A stretch of DNA of 5,228 nucleotides from DASPXY01 sp038227745 (GCA_038227745.1 JBBRPS010000715.1:1-5228), one strand, 5' to 3'; positions 1 through 4,435 are shown, counted from the stretch's first letter. Program-made: numbers and translations. Notes: a model not told the origin generated them from the letters alone.

Positions 1-2
1 GC

Positions 3-59
3 TACACAGTGTACGATGGTGATGAAGCGAGCCGCGTCCCGCGAGGGGCGTTTGAATAG
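3..59 (+). CDS. Possible C-terminal end of an upstream gene (partial)
   Basis: Frame 3 is open from the window edge to a TAG at 57-59 and ends in the residues YTVYDGDEASRVPRGAFE. The composition is plausible for coding sequence, but only 18 codons are visible and no family can be recognised. Nearly 100 bases separate the stop from the next start. This may be chance; confidence is low. Confidence 0.25.
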   Translation, partial: YTVYDGDEASRVPRGAFE

Positions 60-142
60 GCTTGAGCCGTATGCGTCGAAACGGCGCCCGTACGGTTCTT
101 AGGGGAGGGGGCGGCGGCAACGCTACCCCCTTACCCGACCGT

Positions 143-148
143 AGGAGG
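143..148 (+). promoter_or_regulatory. Ribosome binding site of the lipoprotein gene
   Basis: AGGAGG lies seven bases before the ATG at 156. It is a full Shine-Dalgarno match and decides this start over the in-frame ATG at 186, which would remove half of the signal peptide. Confidence 0.8.
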
Positions 149-155
149 CTTACAC

Positions 156-875
156 ATGCGACTTTGCTCCGGCAGCATCGCCATCATGCTCGCCGCACTC
201 GTCTGCGTGAGTTGTGGGAAGACAGACAAGCCCGCCGATGCCGGAGCGGGGCCGAAGCGGAGTGACCGGGCGGAACCGCGCATAAGCGACTTGAAGGTAC
301 TTTCGTCCCAGGCCGACCCCCCGACGATGTCGTTTTCGCTGCGCGTCGAGTTGGGCAAGGGTAACGTCTCGCCCGAGAACTGCGTGTGGGTGGTCCTGGC
401 CGACCCGTCCGTTGTCGAGCAACTGGCCAAGTTGTCGGAAAACAAGCCGACGAAGGAGCGGGTCCTCAGCGCATCTGCACCCGGCTGGGCGGCCGAGTCA
501 TGCACGATGAAGGCGGACGGCGACATCTGGACCGGGCAGGTAAAGTTCAAGGACATGCGGGTTGGGGAAAGGCCATTACCGCTGTCCGTGTACATGCTCG
601 ACGACGACGGGAAGCTGAGTAACCGGTTGAACCACCTGATGGACTTCAGGGCCGGCCAGTTGCGCGGGGCCGCGTCGAAGGAGGATTCGCTGTTAATCCT
701 CCAGTCCCTGACGAAGGCGAAGGTGAATGACCAGTTCGACGGCGACGTGGAAGTTACGGACGTGAAGGACGAGGAGACGACTTGGCTGGTTCAGGTCCAG
801 GCGCGGCGTGGACAGGGTCCGACACGGACCTACCGCGTGACGAAAAAGTCCGGCGAGGTTCAGGAGCAGAAGTAG
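156..875 (+). CDS. Predicted secreted lipoprotein of unknown function
   Basis: A 239-residue protein with an N-terminal export signal: a short basic start, a hydrophobic stretch at about residues 8-19 (IAIMLAALVCVS), then Cys20-Gly21 as a probable lipobox cysteine. The -3 residue is Cys rather than the usual Leu, so lipidation is likely but not certain. After a charged linker (about 22-45) the mature part looks like beta-rich soluble sequence, with Cys76 and Cys116 as a possible disulfide pair. The last 50 residues alternate short strands and end in a 'TYRVTKKSGEV' segment that faintly recalls the last strand of PepSY-like domains; I do not claim that family. It would act in the cell envelope. 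No neighbour explains its role. It precedes the first attC-like site by about 200 bases, too far to look like a tight cassette gene. The coding call is strong; the function is unknown. Confidence 0.8.
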   Translation: MRLCSGSIAIMLAALVCVSCGKTDKPADAGAGPKRSDRAEPRISDLKVLSSQADPPTMSFSLRVELGKGNVSPENCVWVVLADPSVVEQLAKLSENKPTKERVLSASAPGWAAESCTMKADGDIWTGQVKFKDMRVGERPLPLSVYMLDDDGKLSNRLNHLMDFRAGQLRGAASKEDSLLILQSLTKAKVNDQFDGDVEVTDVKDEETTWLVQVQARRGQGPTRTYRVTKKSGEVQEQK

Positions 876-1072
876 CCCCATCGACCGGGCAGTGCCAGGC
901 GATAGATGCCGCAGGTCGGCCCACACAGAGCCAAGTTGGTGGTGCCGGTGTCAAAGCACAAGAAACGCGCCGAGCCGGGTGCCACCTGCCCGCGGCGGCA
1001 CTCCGCGAGTTAGTGGGTGCGTCATTCGCCGAATACACTCCGGTGGGTGAGCCGCTCGTGCTTCCAAAACCC
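876..1072. other. Gap between lipoprotein gene and first attC-like site, no gene seen
   Basis: These 197 bases contain no start with a convincing ribosome binding site and no recognisable protein in any frame. A frame that stays open through here starts inside the lipoprotein gene and runs on into the attC-like palindrome, so it is not a credible gene. I see no clear terminator, although the gene upstream should end its transcript here. It may be the worn remains of a cassette. Confidence 0.4.
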
Positions 1073-1171
1073 GCCGAACCAGGCGCTGCACCTGACCGGG
1101 GCCGCCCTACTGGTTTCGCGCGGCATCACGGTGTTGCAGGCGGCCCCGGCAGGTGAGCTGGGTCGTTAGGC
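1073..1171 (+). repeat. attC-like recombination site A
   Basis: A 99-base imperfect palindrome running from GCCGAAC (1073-1079) to GTTAGGC (1165-1171). Inside these ends lies an unpaired spacer. Then an inner arm GCTGCACCTGACCGGGGCC pairs with GGCCCCGGCAGGTGAGC on the right. The left arm carries two unmatched bases, the G of TGC and the A of TGACC. These are the elements of an integron attC site: R''/R' core boxes, spacer, L''/L' arms, and extrahelical bases in the left arm that set strand choice when the bottom strand folds. The orientation fits cassettes whose genes read on the + strand. The left end departs from RYYYAAC by one base. Confidence 0.82.
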
Positions 1172-1179
1172 GGCACGTC

Positions 1180-1386
1180 ATGGAAAACCGGAAGGAACCA
1201 TCGCCCGTCGAGCGGATCCTTGTTCCGATCGGCGCCATCTTGGGCTTGGCTGCTGCGTGCGTTGCAATCTTCGTAGTCCCGATCACAGGCATACTGCCGG
1301 GGGCTCTGGTTGGAATGGGCGGACCCGTTTTGGGCATCGCGATCGCGCGGGGGATCGCAGCGTTGGTCACGAGGAGTCAGCGGTAA
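1180..1386 (+). CDS. Small membrane protein, cassette 1
   Basis: A 68-residue protein with a charged N-terminus (MENRKEPSPVER) and two hydrophobic segments, about residues 13-33 and 37-56, joined by a Pro-Ile-Thr-Gly turn and followed by a basic tail (TRSQR). Glycine and alanine are frequent in both helices, suggesting tight helix packing in the inner membrane. I do not recognise a family. The ATG at 1180 is preferred over an upstream in-frame GTG at 1153, which lies inside the attC palindrome. The only Shine-Dalgarno-like sequence is AGGCGG at 1168-1173, part of which is the R' box of attC site A. The stop lies six bases before attC site B. It is the only gene of its cassette. A role as a holin-like or toxin peptide is possible but unsupported. 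Confidence 0.68.
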   Translation: MENRKEPSPVERILVPIGAILGLAAACVAIFVVPITGILPGALVGMGGPVLGIAIARGIAALVTRSQR

Positions 1387-1392
1387 TGGGTC

Positions 1393-1486
1393 GCCTAACA
1401 AAACGCTGCACCTGACACCGCCGGCATTCTGTCTACCCGTGGTATTCTGGCTCACCAGTCGCCGCTGCTGAGCTTTATCGTTAGGC
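1393..1486 (+). repeat. attC-like recombination site B
   Basis: A 94-base palindrome with perfect complementary ends, GCCTAAC (1393-1399) and GTTAGGC (1480-1486), both fitting the RYYYAAC/GTTRRRY consensus. The left inner arm GCTGCACCTGAC is nearly the same as in sites A and C. The right arm (GCTGCTGAGC) pairs less well, so the inner stem is the weakest of the four although the core boxes are the best. It closes cassette 1. Confidence 0.78.
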
Positions 1487-1501
1487 GGCGCGGCCGATCG
1501 C

Positions 1502-1523
1502 TGGTATAATCGCGGCAGGAGGA
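1502..1523 (+). promoter_or_regulatory. Extended -10 promoter and ribosome binding site of the cassette 2 operon
   Basis: TGGTATAAT at 1502-1510 is a perfect extended -10 (TG, one base, TATAAT), and AGGAGG at 1518-1523 lies four bases before the ATG at 1528. No convincing -35 is seen; the TG extension can make up for this. Transcription would start at about 1516-1518, leaving a very short leader. The promoter is inside the cassette, so the pair does not need an upstream integron promoter. Confidence 0.6.
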
Positions 1524-1527
1524 ACCC

Positions 1528-1752
1528 ATGACATCGACCACGTCCGTTGTCCACAGCGATCCCGACATACTGGGCGGCGCGCCCGTCTTCACCGGCACCC
1601 GTGTTCCCGTCCGGGCGCTCATCGACTACCTGGGCGGCGGGCAACCGCTGGCCGAGTTCCTGGAGGACTTCCCGACGGTCAGCCGCGAGCAGGCAGTGGC
1701 GGCCCTCCGACTGGCAGTTCAAGCCCTGGTGACTGATGCGCGTCCTGCTTGA
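1528..1752 (+). CDS. DUF433 family predicted antitoxin, cassette 2
   Basis: A 74-residue protein. The N-terminal motif DPDILGGAPVFTGTRVPV (residues 11-28) is the hallmark of DUF433 proteins. It is followed by a helical, winged-helix-like part: RALIDYLGGGQPLAEFLEDF, then 'PTVSREQAVAALRLAVQAL' as the last helices. Members of this family are usually encoded just before a DUF5615 PIN-like protein and are taken to be the antitoxin, binding DNA and neutralising the partner; this is a family-level prediction. The downstream gene starts within this one (17-base overlap), pointing to translational coupling. The start is fixed by AGGAGG and a promoter directly upstream. Autorepression at the -10 element is likely for such modules but no operator was identified. 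Confidence 0.88.
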   Translation: MTSTTSVVHSDPDILGGAPVFTGTRVPVRALIDYLGGGQPLAEFLEDFPTVSREQAVAALRLAVQALVTDARPA

Positions 1753-2059
1753 CGAGTGCGCGCCCAAGCGGCTGGGTCGGGAGTTGGTCGGCCACGCTGT
1801 CCGCACGGTGCCCCAGGAGGGGTGGTCGGGCAAGAAGAACGGGGAGTTGCTCGGCCTGATGGCGACCGCGGGGTTCGAGGTGCTGCTGACCGTGGACCAG
1901 GGCATCCAGCACCAACAGAACCTGCAAGCCGCCGGGGTGGCGGTTGTCGTGATGGTCGGGGCGAGCAACCAGCTCTCGGACTTGGTGCCGCTTGTGCCGG
2001 GCGTACTGACGGCCTTGGGCACAGTGCAACCCGGCGATGTGGTCGAGATTCGTGCCTAA
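1736..2059 (+). CDS. DUF5615 PIN-like predicted toxin, cassette 2
   Basis: A 107-residue protein of the DUF5615 (Mut7-C-like PIN) family, close to full family length. The N-terminal strand 'MRVLLDECAP' carries Asp6 and Glu7. The 'KKNGELLGLM' region carries Glu37, and 'VLLTVDQGI' carries Asp54. These are the acidic positions expected of a PIN-type metal-dependent ribonuclease site. A later 'VGASNQLSDL' segment (75-83) is also typical. Expected activity is RNA cleavage, held in check by the DUF433 protein encoded just upstream with a 17-base overlap; this is known for PIN toxins in general and inferred here. Its TAA stop is part of the GCCTAAC box of attC site C, so gene and recombination site are fused with no spare base. 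The last residue, Ala, is encoded by that box. Confidence 0.88.
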   Translation: MRVLLDECAPKRLGRELVGHAVRTVPQEGWSGKKNGELLGLMATAGFEVLLTVDQGIQHQQNLQAAGVAVVVMVGASNQLSDLVPLVPGVLTALGTVQPGDVVEIRA

Positions 2060-2150
2060 CCAAACGCTGCACCTGACCGGCGGGGCATGTAGGCTTTCTG
2101 GAGTTCATAACTCTCCGCGCCCCGCCGGCAGGTGAGCGGGGTCGTTCGCG
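2054..2150 (+). repeat. attC-like recombination site C with atypical right core
   Basis: A 97-base palindrome from GCCTAAC (2054-2060) to GTTCGCG (2144-2150). The inner arm GCTGCACCTGACCGGCGGGG pairs with CCCCGCCGGCAGGTGAGC, again leaving the same G and A unpaired on the left. This is the longest clean inner stem together with site D. The right core keeps GTT but not RRRY, and it does not match the left box beyond AAC/GTT. It closes cassette 2 and carries the stop codon of the toxin gene. Confidence 0.76.
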
Positions 2151-2189
2151 CGAGGTTGCTGGCACCTTTCGCCCCTCTCAGGGACGGAC

Positions 2190-2411
2190 ATGAACGATCA
2201 CCCGAACAAGCATATTCGGGATGCTGTGGATTTCGCAGTTTCAAGAGGTTGGCAGCTGGTAAAATCGGGACCGCGTGCGCATGCTTGGGGACGGTTGTAC
2301 TGCCCGGCTCAAACCCGGGGAGGCTGTATCATCACCGTTTACAGCACACCGCGCGTGCCCGAAAACCATGCCCGCTACATCCGACGTCTCGTGGAAGCCT
2401 GTCCGCACTGA
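2190..2411 (+). CDS. HicA-like predicted toxin, cassette 3
   Basis: A 73-residue basic protein. It begins with a helix (NKHIRDAVDFAVSRGWQLV) followed by 'KSGPRAHAWGRLYCP' with His31, then 'GGCIITVYSTP' and the C-terminal 'PENHARYIRRLVEACPH'. The order helix, GW, His-containing strand, strand, helix follows the short double-stranded-RNA-binding-like fold of HicA mRNA interferases, whose catalytic His sits in the equivalent strand. I recall this sequence type as a common uncharacterised family, so HicA-like is a structural guess and not a firm family match. The start is the ATG at 2190, with a weak AGGGA about six bases upstream. A small acidic partner follows 29 bases downstream, in the toxin-first order usual for hicAB. 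No promoter is obvious between attC site C and this gene. Confidence 0.7.
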   Translation: MNDHPNKHIRDAVDFAVSRGWQLVKSGPRAHAWGRLYCPAQTRGGCIITVYSTPRVPENHARYIRRLVEACPH

Positions 2412-2440
2412 GCCCGTGATGGTCTCGAGGAGCCACGCAC

Positions 2441-2704
2441 ATGAAGACTTACGAATTCGACATCTTCTTGAAGGGGGTTTCAGAGGTCACTGACGATCAG
2501 GCCGACGTCCTGTTCGCGCAGGGTTGCGCGGATGGTACGCCCGCTTGCTGCAATGGCATGGCCTGGATTCATTTCGACCGCGAAGCACCCTCGCTGGAAG
2601 CGGCGATTCACTCGGCCGTCATACAGGTTCGCTCGGCCGGGTTTACGGTATCCAAAGTCGAACTGGACGTGAATGCGACGGCATGCCTGGGGGCATCGAC
2701 GTAA
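2441..2704 (+). CDS. HicB-like predicted antitoxin, cassette 3
   Basis: An 87-residue acidic protein. It opens with a strand 'MKTYEFDIFLKGV', then a helix 'TDDQADVLFAQGCADG', a strand 'NGMAWIHFDREAPSL' and a helix 'EAAIHSAVIQVRSAGF', ending in a strand 'TVSKVELDV'. The FDREAPSLEAAIxSAI segment (residues 45-60) is the most recognisable part and resembles the short HicB-type fold, where the acidic protein blocks the HicA-like RNase. No separate DNA-binding domain is visible, so if it represses its own operon the means is unclear. AGGAG at 2428-2432 lies eight bases before the ATG. The last ten residues (NATACLGAST) look unlike the rest and may be a local extension. Coding call strong, role inferred from pairing. 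Confidence 0.7.
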   Translation: MKTYEFDIFLKGVSEVTDDQADVLFAQGCADGTPACCNGMAWIHFDREAPSLEAAIHSAVIQVRSAGFTVSKVELDVNATACLGAST

Positions 2705-2741
2705 GAACCGGGTGGGGAGTTGATTCCGGAGAGCACTTATC

Positions 2742-2838
2742 GCCGAACCAACGGATGCAGTTGACCGGGCCGGCATTTCGGCTTTCCGTGGTACGAAGCC
2801 TTTGCAGCCGGCCCGGCAACTGATCCTTGCCGTTAGGC
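2742..2838 (+). repeat. attC-like recombination site D
   Basis: A 97-base palindrome from GCCGAAC (2742-2748) to GTTAGGC (2832-2838). The inner arm GGATGCAGTTGACCGGGCCG pairs with CGGCCCGGCAACTGATCC, leaving the same two left-arm bases unpaired as in A and C. The arm sequence itself differs from the other sites, but both sides have changed together. It closes cassette 3 and is the last attC-like site seen; an unrelated palindrome follows 45 bases later. Confidence 0.8.
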
Positions 2839-2882
2839 GAACCGCCGCCGAGGTTTTGAGGGGGTTGCGGCGTTGGAAAATG

Positions 2883-2953
2883 CCGAGAAAAGGGGACGCA
2901 TCTATTTTTCACGGACCACGCGGAAGCAAATAATAGATGCGTCCCCTTTTCGG
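2883..2953. repeat. Long palindromic repeat, copy 1 (complete)
   Basis: The left arm at 2883-2909 and right arm at 2928-2953 share AAAAGGGGACGCATCTATT in inverted orientation, a 19-base perfect match, with CCGA and TCGG closing the ends and a loop of about 18 bases (CACGGACCACGCGGAAGC). The outer A-run, G-rich stem and T-run would also suit a terminator working in both directions. It resembles REP-type or small non-autonomous palindromic elements; no transposase is in the window. It sits between attC site D and the DUF4058-type gene. Confidence 0.85.
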
Positions 2954-2987
2954 TCCAATGGCAGCGGTCCCTTTTGCGGAGCTTACC

Positions 2988-3713
2988 ATGCCATTACTTG
3001 ATCACTTTCACCCGCCGCTCAGCCGAACCCATCCGTGGCGCGGGTTCCACGGAGCTTGGGCTGCGGCTATGGCCCGCCTGCTCAACGGGGGGGTACTGCC
3101 GACCGGTTTCTACGCGGTCCCGTTCCTCGATCGCGATGGTCCCGTCGAGATCGACGTGGCGACCCTGGGGGAGTTCGAGCCCGCCGTGTCCGCGGGGGTA
3201 GCGGTGGCTGCTCCGCCCTGGACACCGCCCGCTCCCGGTTTGGCGGTAGCGGTCGAGTGGCCGAGCACCGACGATGTCCGCGTGGAAGTGCTCACCGACG
3301 ACGGAGATCCTCGCTTGGTGGCGGCGGTCGAACTGGTCAGCCCGCGAAACAAGGACAGGCTCAGGGCGCGCGAGGCGTTCGCGGCCAAATGCGCTGACCA
3401 CTTGCGACGCGGGTGCGGCTTGGTTATCGTAGACGTCGTGACGACCCGCCGAGCGGACCTGCACGCCGCCCTCCTCGCCGCCCTTGGAGTGACCGAGAAC
3501 ACGGCCGGGGTGGGCGGATTATCCGCTGTGTCGTACCGGTCGGTGGGGCGCGACGACGAGGGCCAATTGTTGGCCTGGCTGGCTGACCTGGAAATCGGGC
3601 GATCGCTGCCGACCCTTCCACTGTGGCTCGGCGAAGAATTGACGGTGCCATTGGACTTGGAGGTGAGCCACGCGGCGGCGTGTCTGGATCTGCGGATCCA
3701 GCAGGCGGGTTAG
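2988..3713 (+). CDS. DUF4058-type protein
   Basis: A 241-residue protein starting 'MPLLDHFHPPL', with an HPWRGFHGAW segment (15-24) typical of these proteins. Next come 'VEIDVATL' (53-60), the core 'VAAVELVSPRNKDR' (111-124), 'FAAKCADHLRRGCGLVIVDVV' (131-151) and a C-terminal 'PTLPLWLGEELTVPLDLE' (208-225). The core recalls DUF4058 and more distantly Uma2-like proteins with a restriction-endonuclease fold: Glu53/Asp56, Glu115, Asn121-Lys122 and Asp149 could form an active site, but nuclease activity is a guess. The family's role is unknown. The start at 2988 is chosen because GGAG lies six bases upstream and the first residues fit the family. An in-frame ATG at 2937 lies inside the palindromic repeat and would add residues encoded by repeat sequence. 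The gene stands alone between repeat copies 1 and 2. Confidence 0.85.
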   Translation: MPLLDHFHPPLSRTHPWRGFHGAWAAAMARLLNGGVLPTGFYAVPFLDRDGPVEIDVATLGEFEPAVSAGVAVAAPPWTPPAPGLAVAVEWPSTDDVRVEVLTDDGDPRLVAAVELVSPRNKDRLRAREAFAAKCADHLRRGCGLVIVDVVTTRRADLHAALLAALGVTENTAGVGGLSAVSYRSVGRDDEGQLLAWLADLEIGRSLPTLPLWLGEELTVPLDLEVSHAAACLDLRIQQAG

Positions 3714-3720
3714 CGCGACA

Positions 3721-3744
3721 ACCGAGAAAAGAACCGAGAAAAGG
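3721..3744 (+). repeat. 12-base tandem duplication at the edge of palindrome copy 2
   Basis: ACCGAGAAAAGA at 3721-3732 is followed directly by ACCGAGAAAAGG at 3733-3744; the second unit is the left end of repeat copy 2. The duplication suggests slippage or a trace of insertion at this edge. Confidence 0.65.
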
Positions 3745-3787
3745 GGACGCATCTATTTTTCACGGACCACGCGGAAACAAATAATAG
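3734..3787. repeat. Long palindromic repeat, copy 2 (right arm lost)
   Basis: The left arm and loop match copy 1 almost base for base (CACGGACCACGCGGAAAC in the loop), continuing to AAATAATAG. Then the sequence leaves the repeat: the expected ATGCGTCCCCTTTTCGG is absent. Without the right arm it cannot form the hairpin. The break falls nine bases before the TATAAT of the next operon. Confidence 0.8.
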
Positions 3788-3795
3788 GGAAGAGG

Positions 3796-3814
3796 TATAA
3801 TCACTTGTCAGGAG
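3796..3814 (+). promoter_or_regulatory. -10 element and ribosome binding site of the RelB/RelE-type operon
   Basis: TATAAT at 3796-3801 is a consensus -10, and AGGAG at 3810-3814 lies six bases before the ATG at 3821. The -35 position falls in the truncated palindrome and has no good match (GGAAAC near 3773). The leader would be very short. Confidence 0.5.
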
Positions 3815-3820
3815 ATCGCC

Positions 3821-4036
3821 ATGAGTCAGCAGATCGGATTTGCCGATGCCCTTGAGGCCGCCGAACAACTCGATGTGGACGCCCAGGCCGAATTGGTAGC
3901 GGTTTTGAGCCGCCGCCTGGCCGAGCGCGGGCGCGAGCGTGTGGCAGCCGTGGTGGCCCAAGCCAGGCGGGAGTTCGCTGCCGGGCAGTGCCAACCCATG
4001 ACGGCGGCGGAGTTGGTCCGTGAGGCGCAATCATGA
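3821..4036 (+). CDS. Predicted antitoxin of a RelE-type module
   Basis: A 71-residue, mostly helical, charged protein. Residues 7-30 (ADALEAAEQLDVDAQAELVAV...) and 31-55 form two long helices, with heptad-like leucines and alanines. It ends in a conserved-looking 'MTAAELVREAQS'. Such short helical proteins commonly precede RelE/YafQ-type toxins and wrap around them. No ribbon-helix-helix or helix-turn-helix motif is plain, so DNA binding is unproven. The stop overlaps the toxin start by four bases (ATGA at 4033-4036), a strong sign of coupling. The identification rests mainly on the partner. Confidence 0.8.
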   Translation: MSQQIGFADALEAAEQLDVDAQAELVAVLSRRLAERGRERVAAVVAQARREFAAGQCQPMTAAELVREAQS

Positions 4037-4314
4037 GGCGCACGCTGTTATGCTCGCCAGCGTTCGCGCGGGATCTGCGGAGTTGGCTGAAGTCACACCC
4101 AAGTGCGGCGGCGACCATTGAGGCAGCGCTGGAGCAGTTGTCGGCTGACGCGACGCACCCATCGCTGCGGACGCACAAGTTGCGTGGGCCTTTGGCGGGT
4201 TGCTGGGCCTGTAGCGTGGGCTACGATTTGCGGGTGGTATTCGAGTACGCGCAACACGAGGGTGCCGAGGCAATCCTGTTGCTGGCTTTGGGTACGCACG
4301 ATCAAGTCTATTGA
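4033..4314 (+). CDS. RelE/YafQ-type predicted mRNA interferase toxin
   Basis: A 93-residue basic protein of usual RelE-family length. The N-terminus 'LLCSPAFARDLRSWLKSHP' begins the first strand and helix. 'THKLRGPLAGCWACSVGYDLRVVFEY' (47-72) is the family core, with Asp65 and Arg67 in the DLRVVF strand, and the protein ends 'LLALGTHDQVY', which places His89, Asp90 and Tyr93 as in YafQ-like toxins where the C-terminal His takes part in catalysis. It is expected to cut mRNA at the ribosome and to be blocked by the upstream antitoxin, with which it overlaps by four bases. The gene ends ten bases before palindrome copy 3, which could end the transcript. No truncation is seen. Confidence 0.88.
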   Translation: MRRTLLCSPAFARDLRSWLKSHPSAAATIEAALEQLSADATHPSLRTHKLRGPLAGCWACSVGYDLRVVFEYAQHEGAEAILLLALGTHDQVY

Positions 4315-4323
4315 GGCCGGGAT

Positions 4324-4391
4324 CGAAAAGGGGACGCATCTATTTTGCTCGGACGAGGTGGAGGCTTAATAATAGATGCGTCCCGTTTCGG
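4324..4391. repeat. Long palindromic repeat, copy 3 (complete, divergent loop)
   Basis: The left arm CGAAAAGGGGACGCATCTAT (from 4324) pairs with AATAGATGCGTCCCGTTTCG (4371-4390); a G in place of C breaks one pair. The loop (GCTCGGACGAGGTGGAGGCT) differs from copies 1 and 2, so only the arms are conserved. A second CTCCTTTTCGG follows at 4394-4404 and looks like a repeated end. It lies just after the toxin stop and may act as its terminator. Confidence 0.82.
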
Positions 4392-4435
4392 TTCTCCTTT
4401 TCGGTCTGAGCCAAGTGATCCCCCTCGGGTATCAT

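Larger units (their letters stand above)
1166..2832 (+). mobile_element. Integron gene-cassette array without integrase (CALIN-like), three cassettes
   Basis: Four attC-like sites in the same orientation bound three units. Assuming cleavage after the G of GTTRRRY, the units run 1166-1480 (315 bp, small membrane protein), 1481-2144 (664 bp, DUF433/DUF5615 pair) and 2145-2832 (688 bp, HicA/HicB-like pair). Coding sequence fills most of each unit. In the first two, the last gene ends at or a few bases before its attC, as is usual in gene cassettes. No tyrosine-recombinase integrase or attI site is visible, so the array would depend on an integrase encoded elsewhere or be frozen. That these are integron attC sites is inferred from architecture; recombination has not been shown. 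Confidence 0.72.

Noticed and set aside
68..100. Inverted CCGTA/TACGG in the leader of the lipoprotein gene as a terminator or riboswitch
   Set aside because: Only five base pairs are evident, with no T-run and no recognisable conserved motif.
1000..1020. GTTAGTG as the right core of a fifth attC-like site before site A
   Set aside because: No matching left core or complementary inner arm could be found upstream within 130 bases.
1066..1072. Lipoprotein gene as a fourth cassette gene ahead of site A
   Set aside because: The gap to the site is about 200 bases and no attC-like site is visible upstream within the window, so membership cannot be supported.
782..1156. Open frame of 124 codons from inside the lipoprotein gene into attC site A
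   Set aside because: It begins inside a well supported gene in another frame, has no ribosome binding site, and ends within a palindrome; GC-rich sequence yields such frames by chance.
1126..2022. 298-codon open frame on the minus strand
   Set aside because: It runs antisense through two attC-like sites, the membrane protein and the DUF433/DUF5615 pair, and its translation is low-complexity with no domain pattern.
1073..2838. CRISPR array
   Set aside because: The repeats are about 100 bases long, differ in sequence, and are spaced 200-600 bases apart with genes between them.
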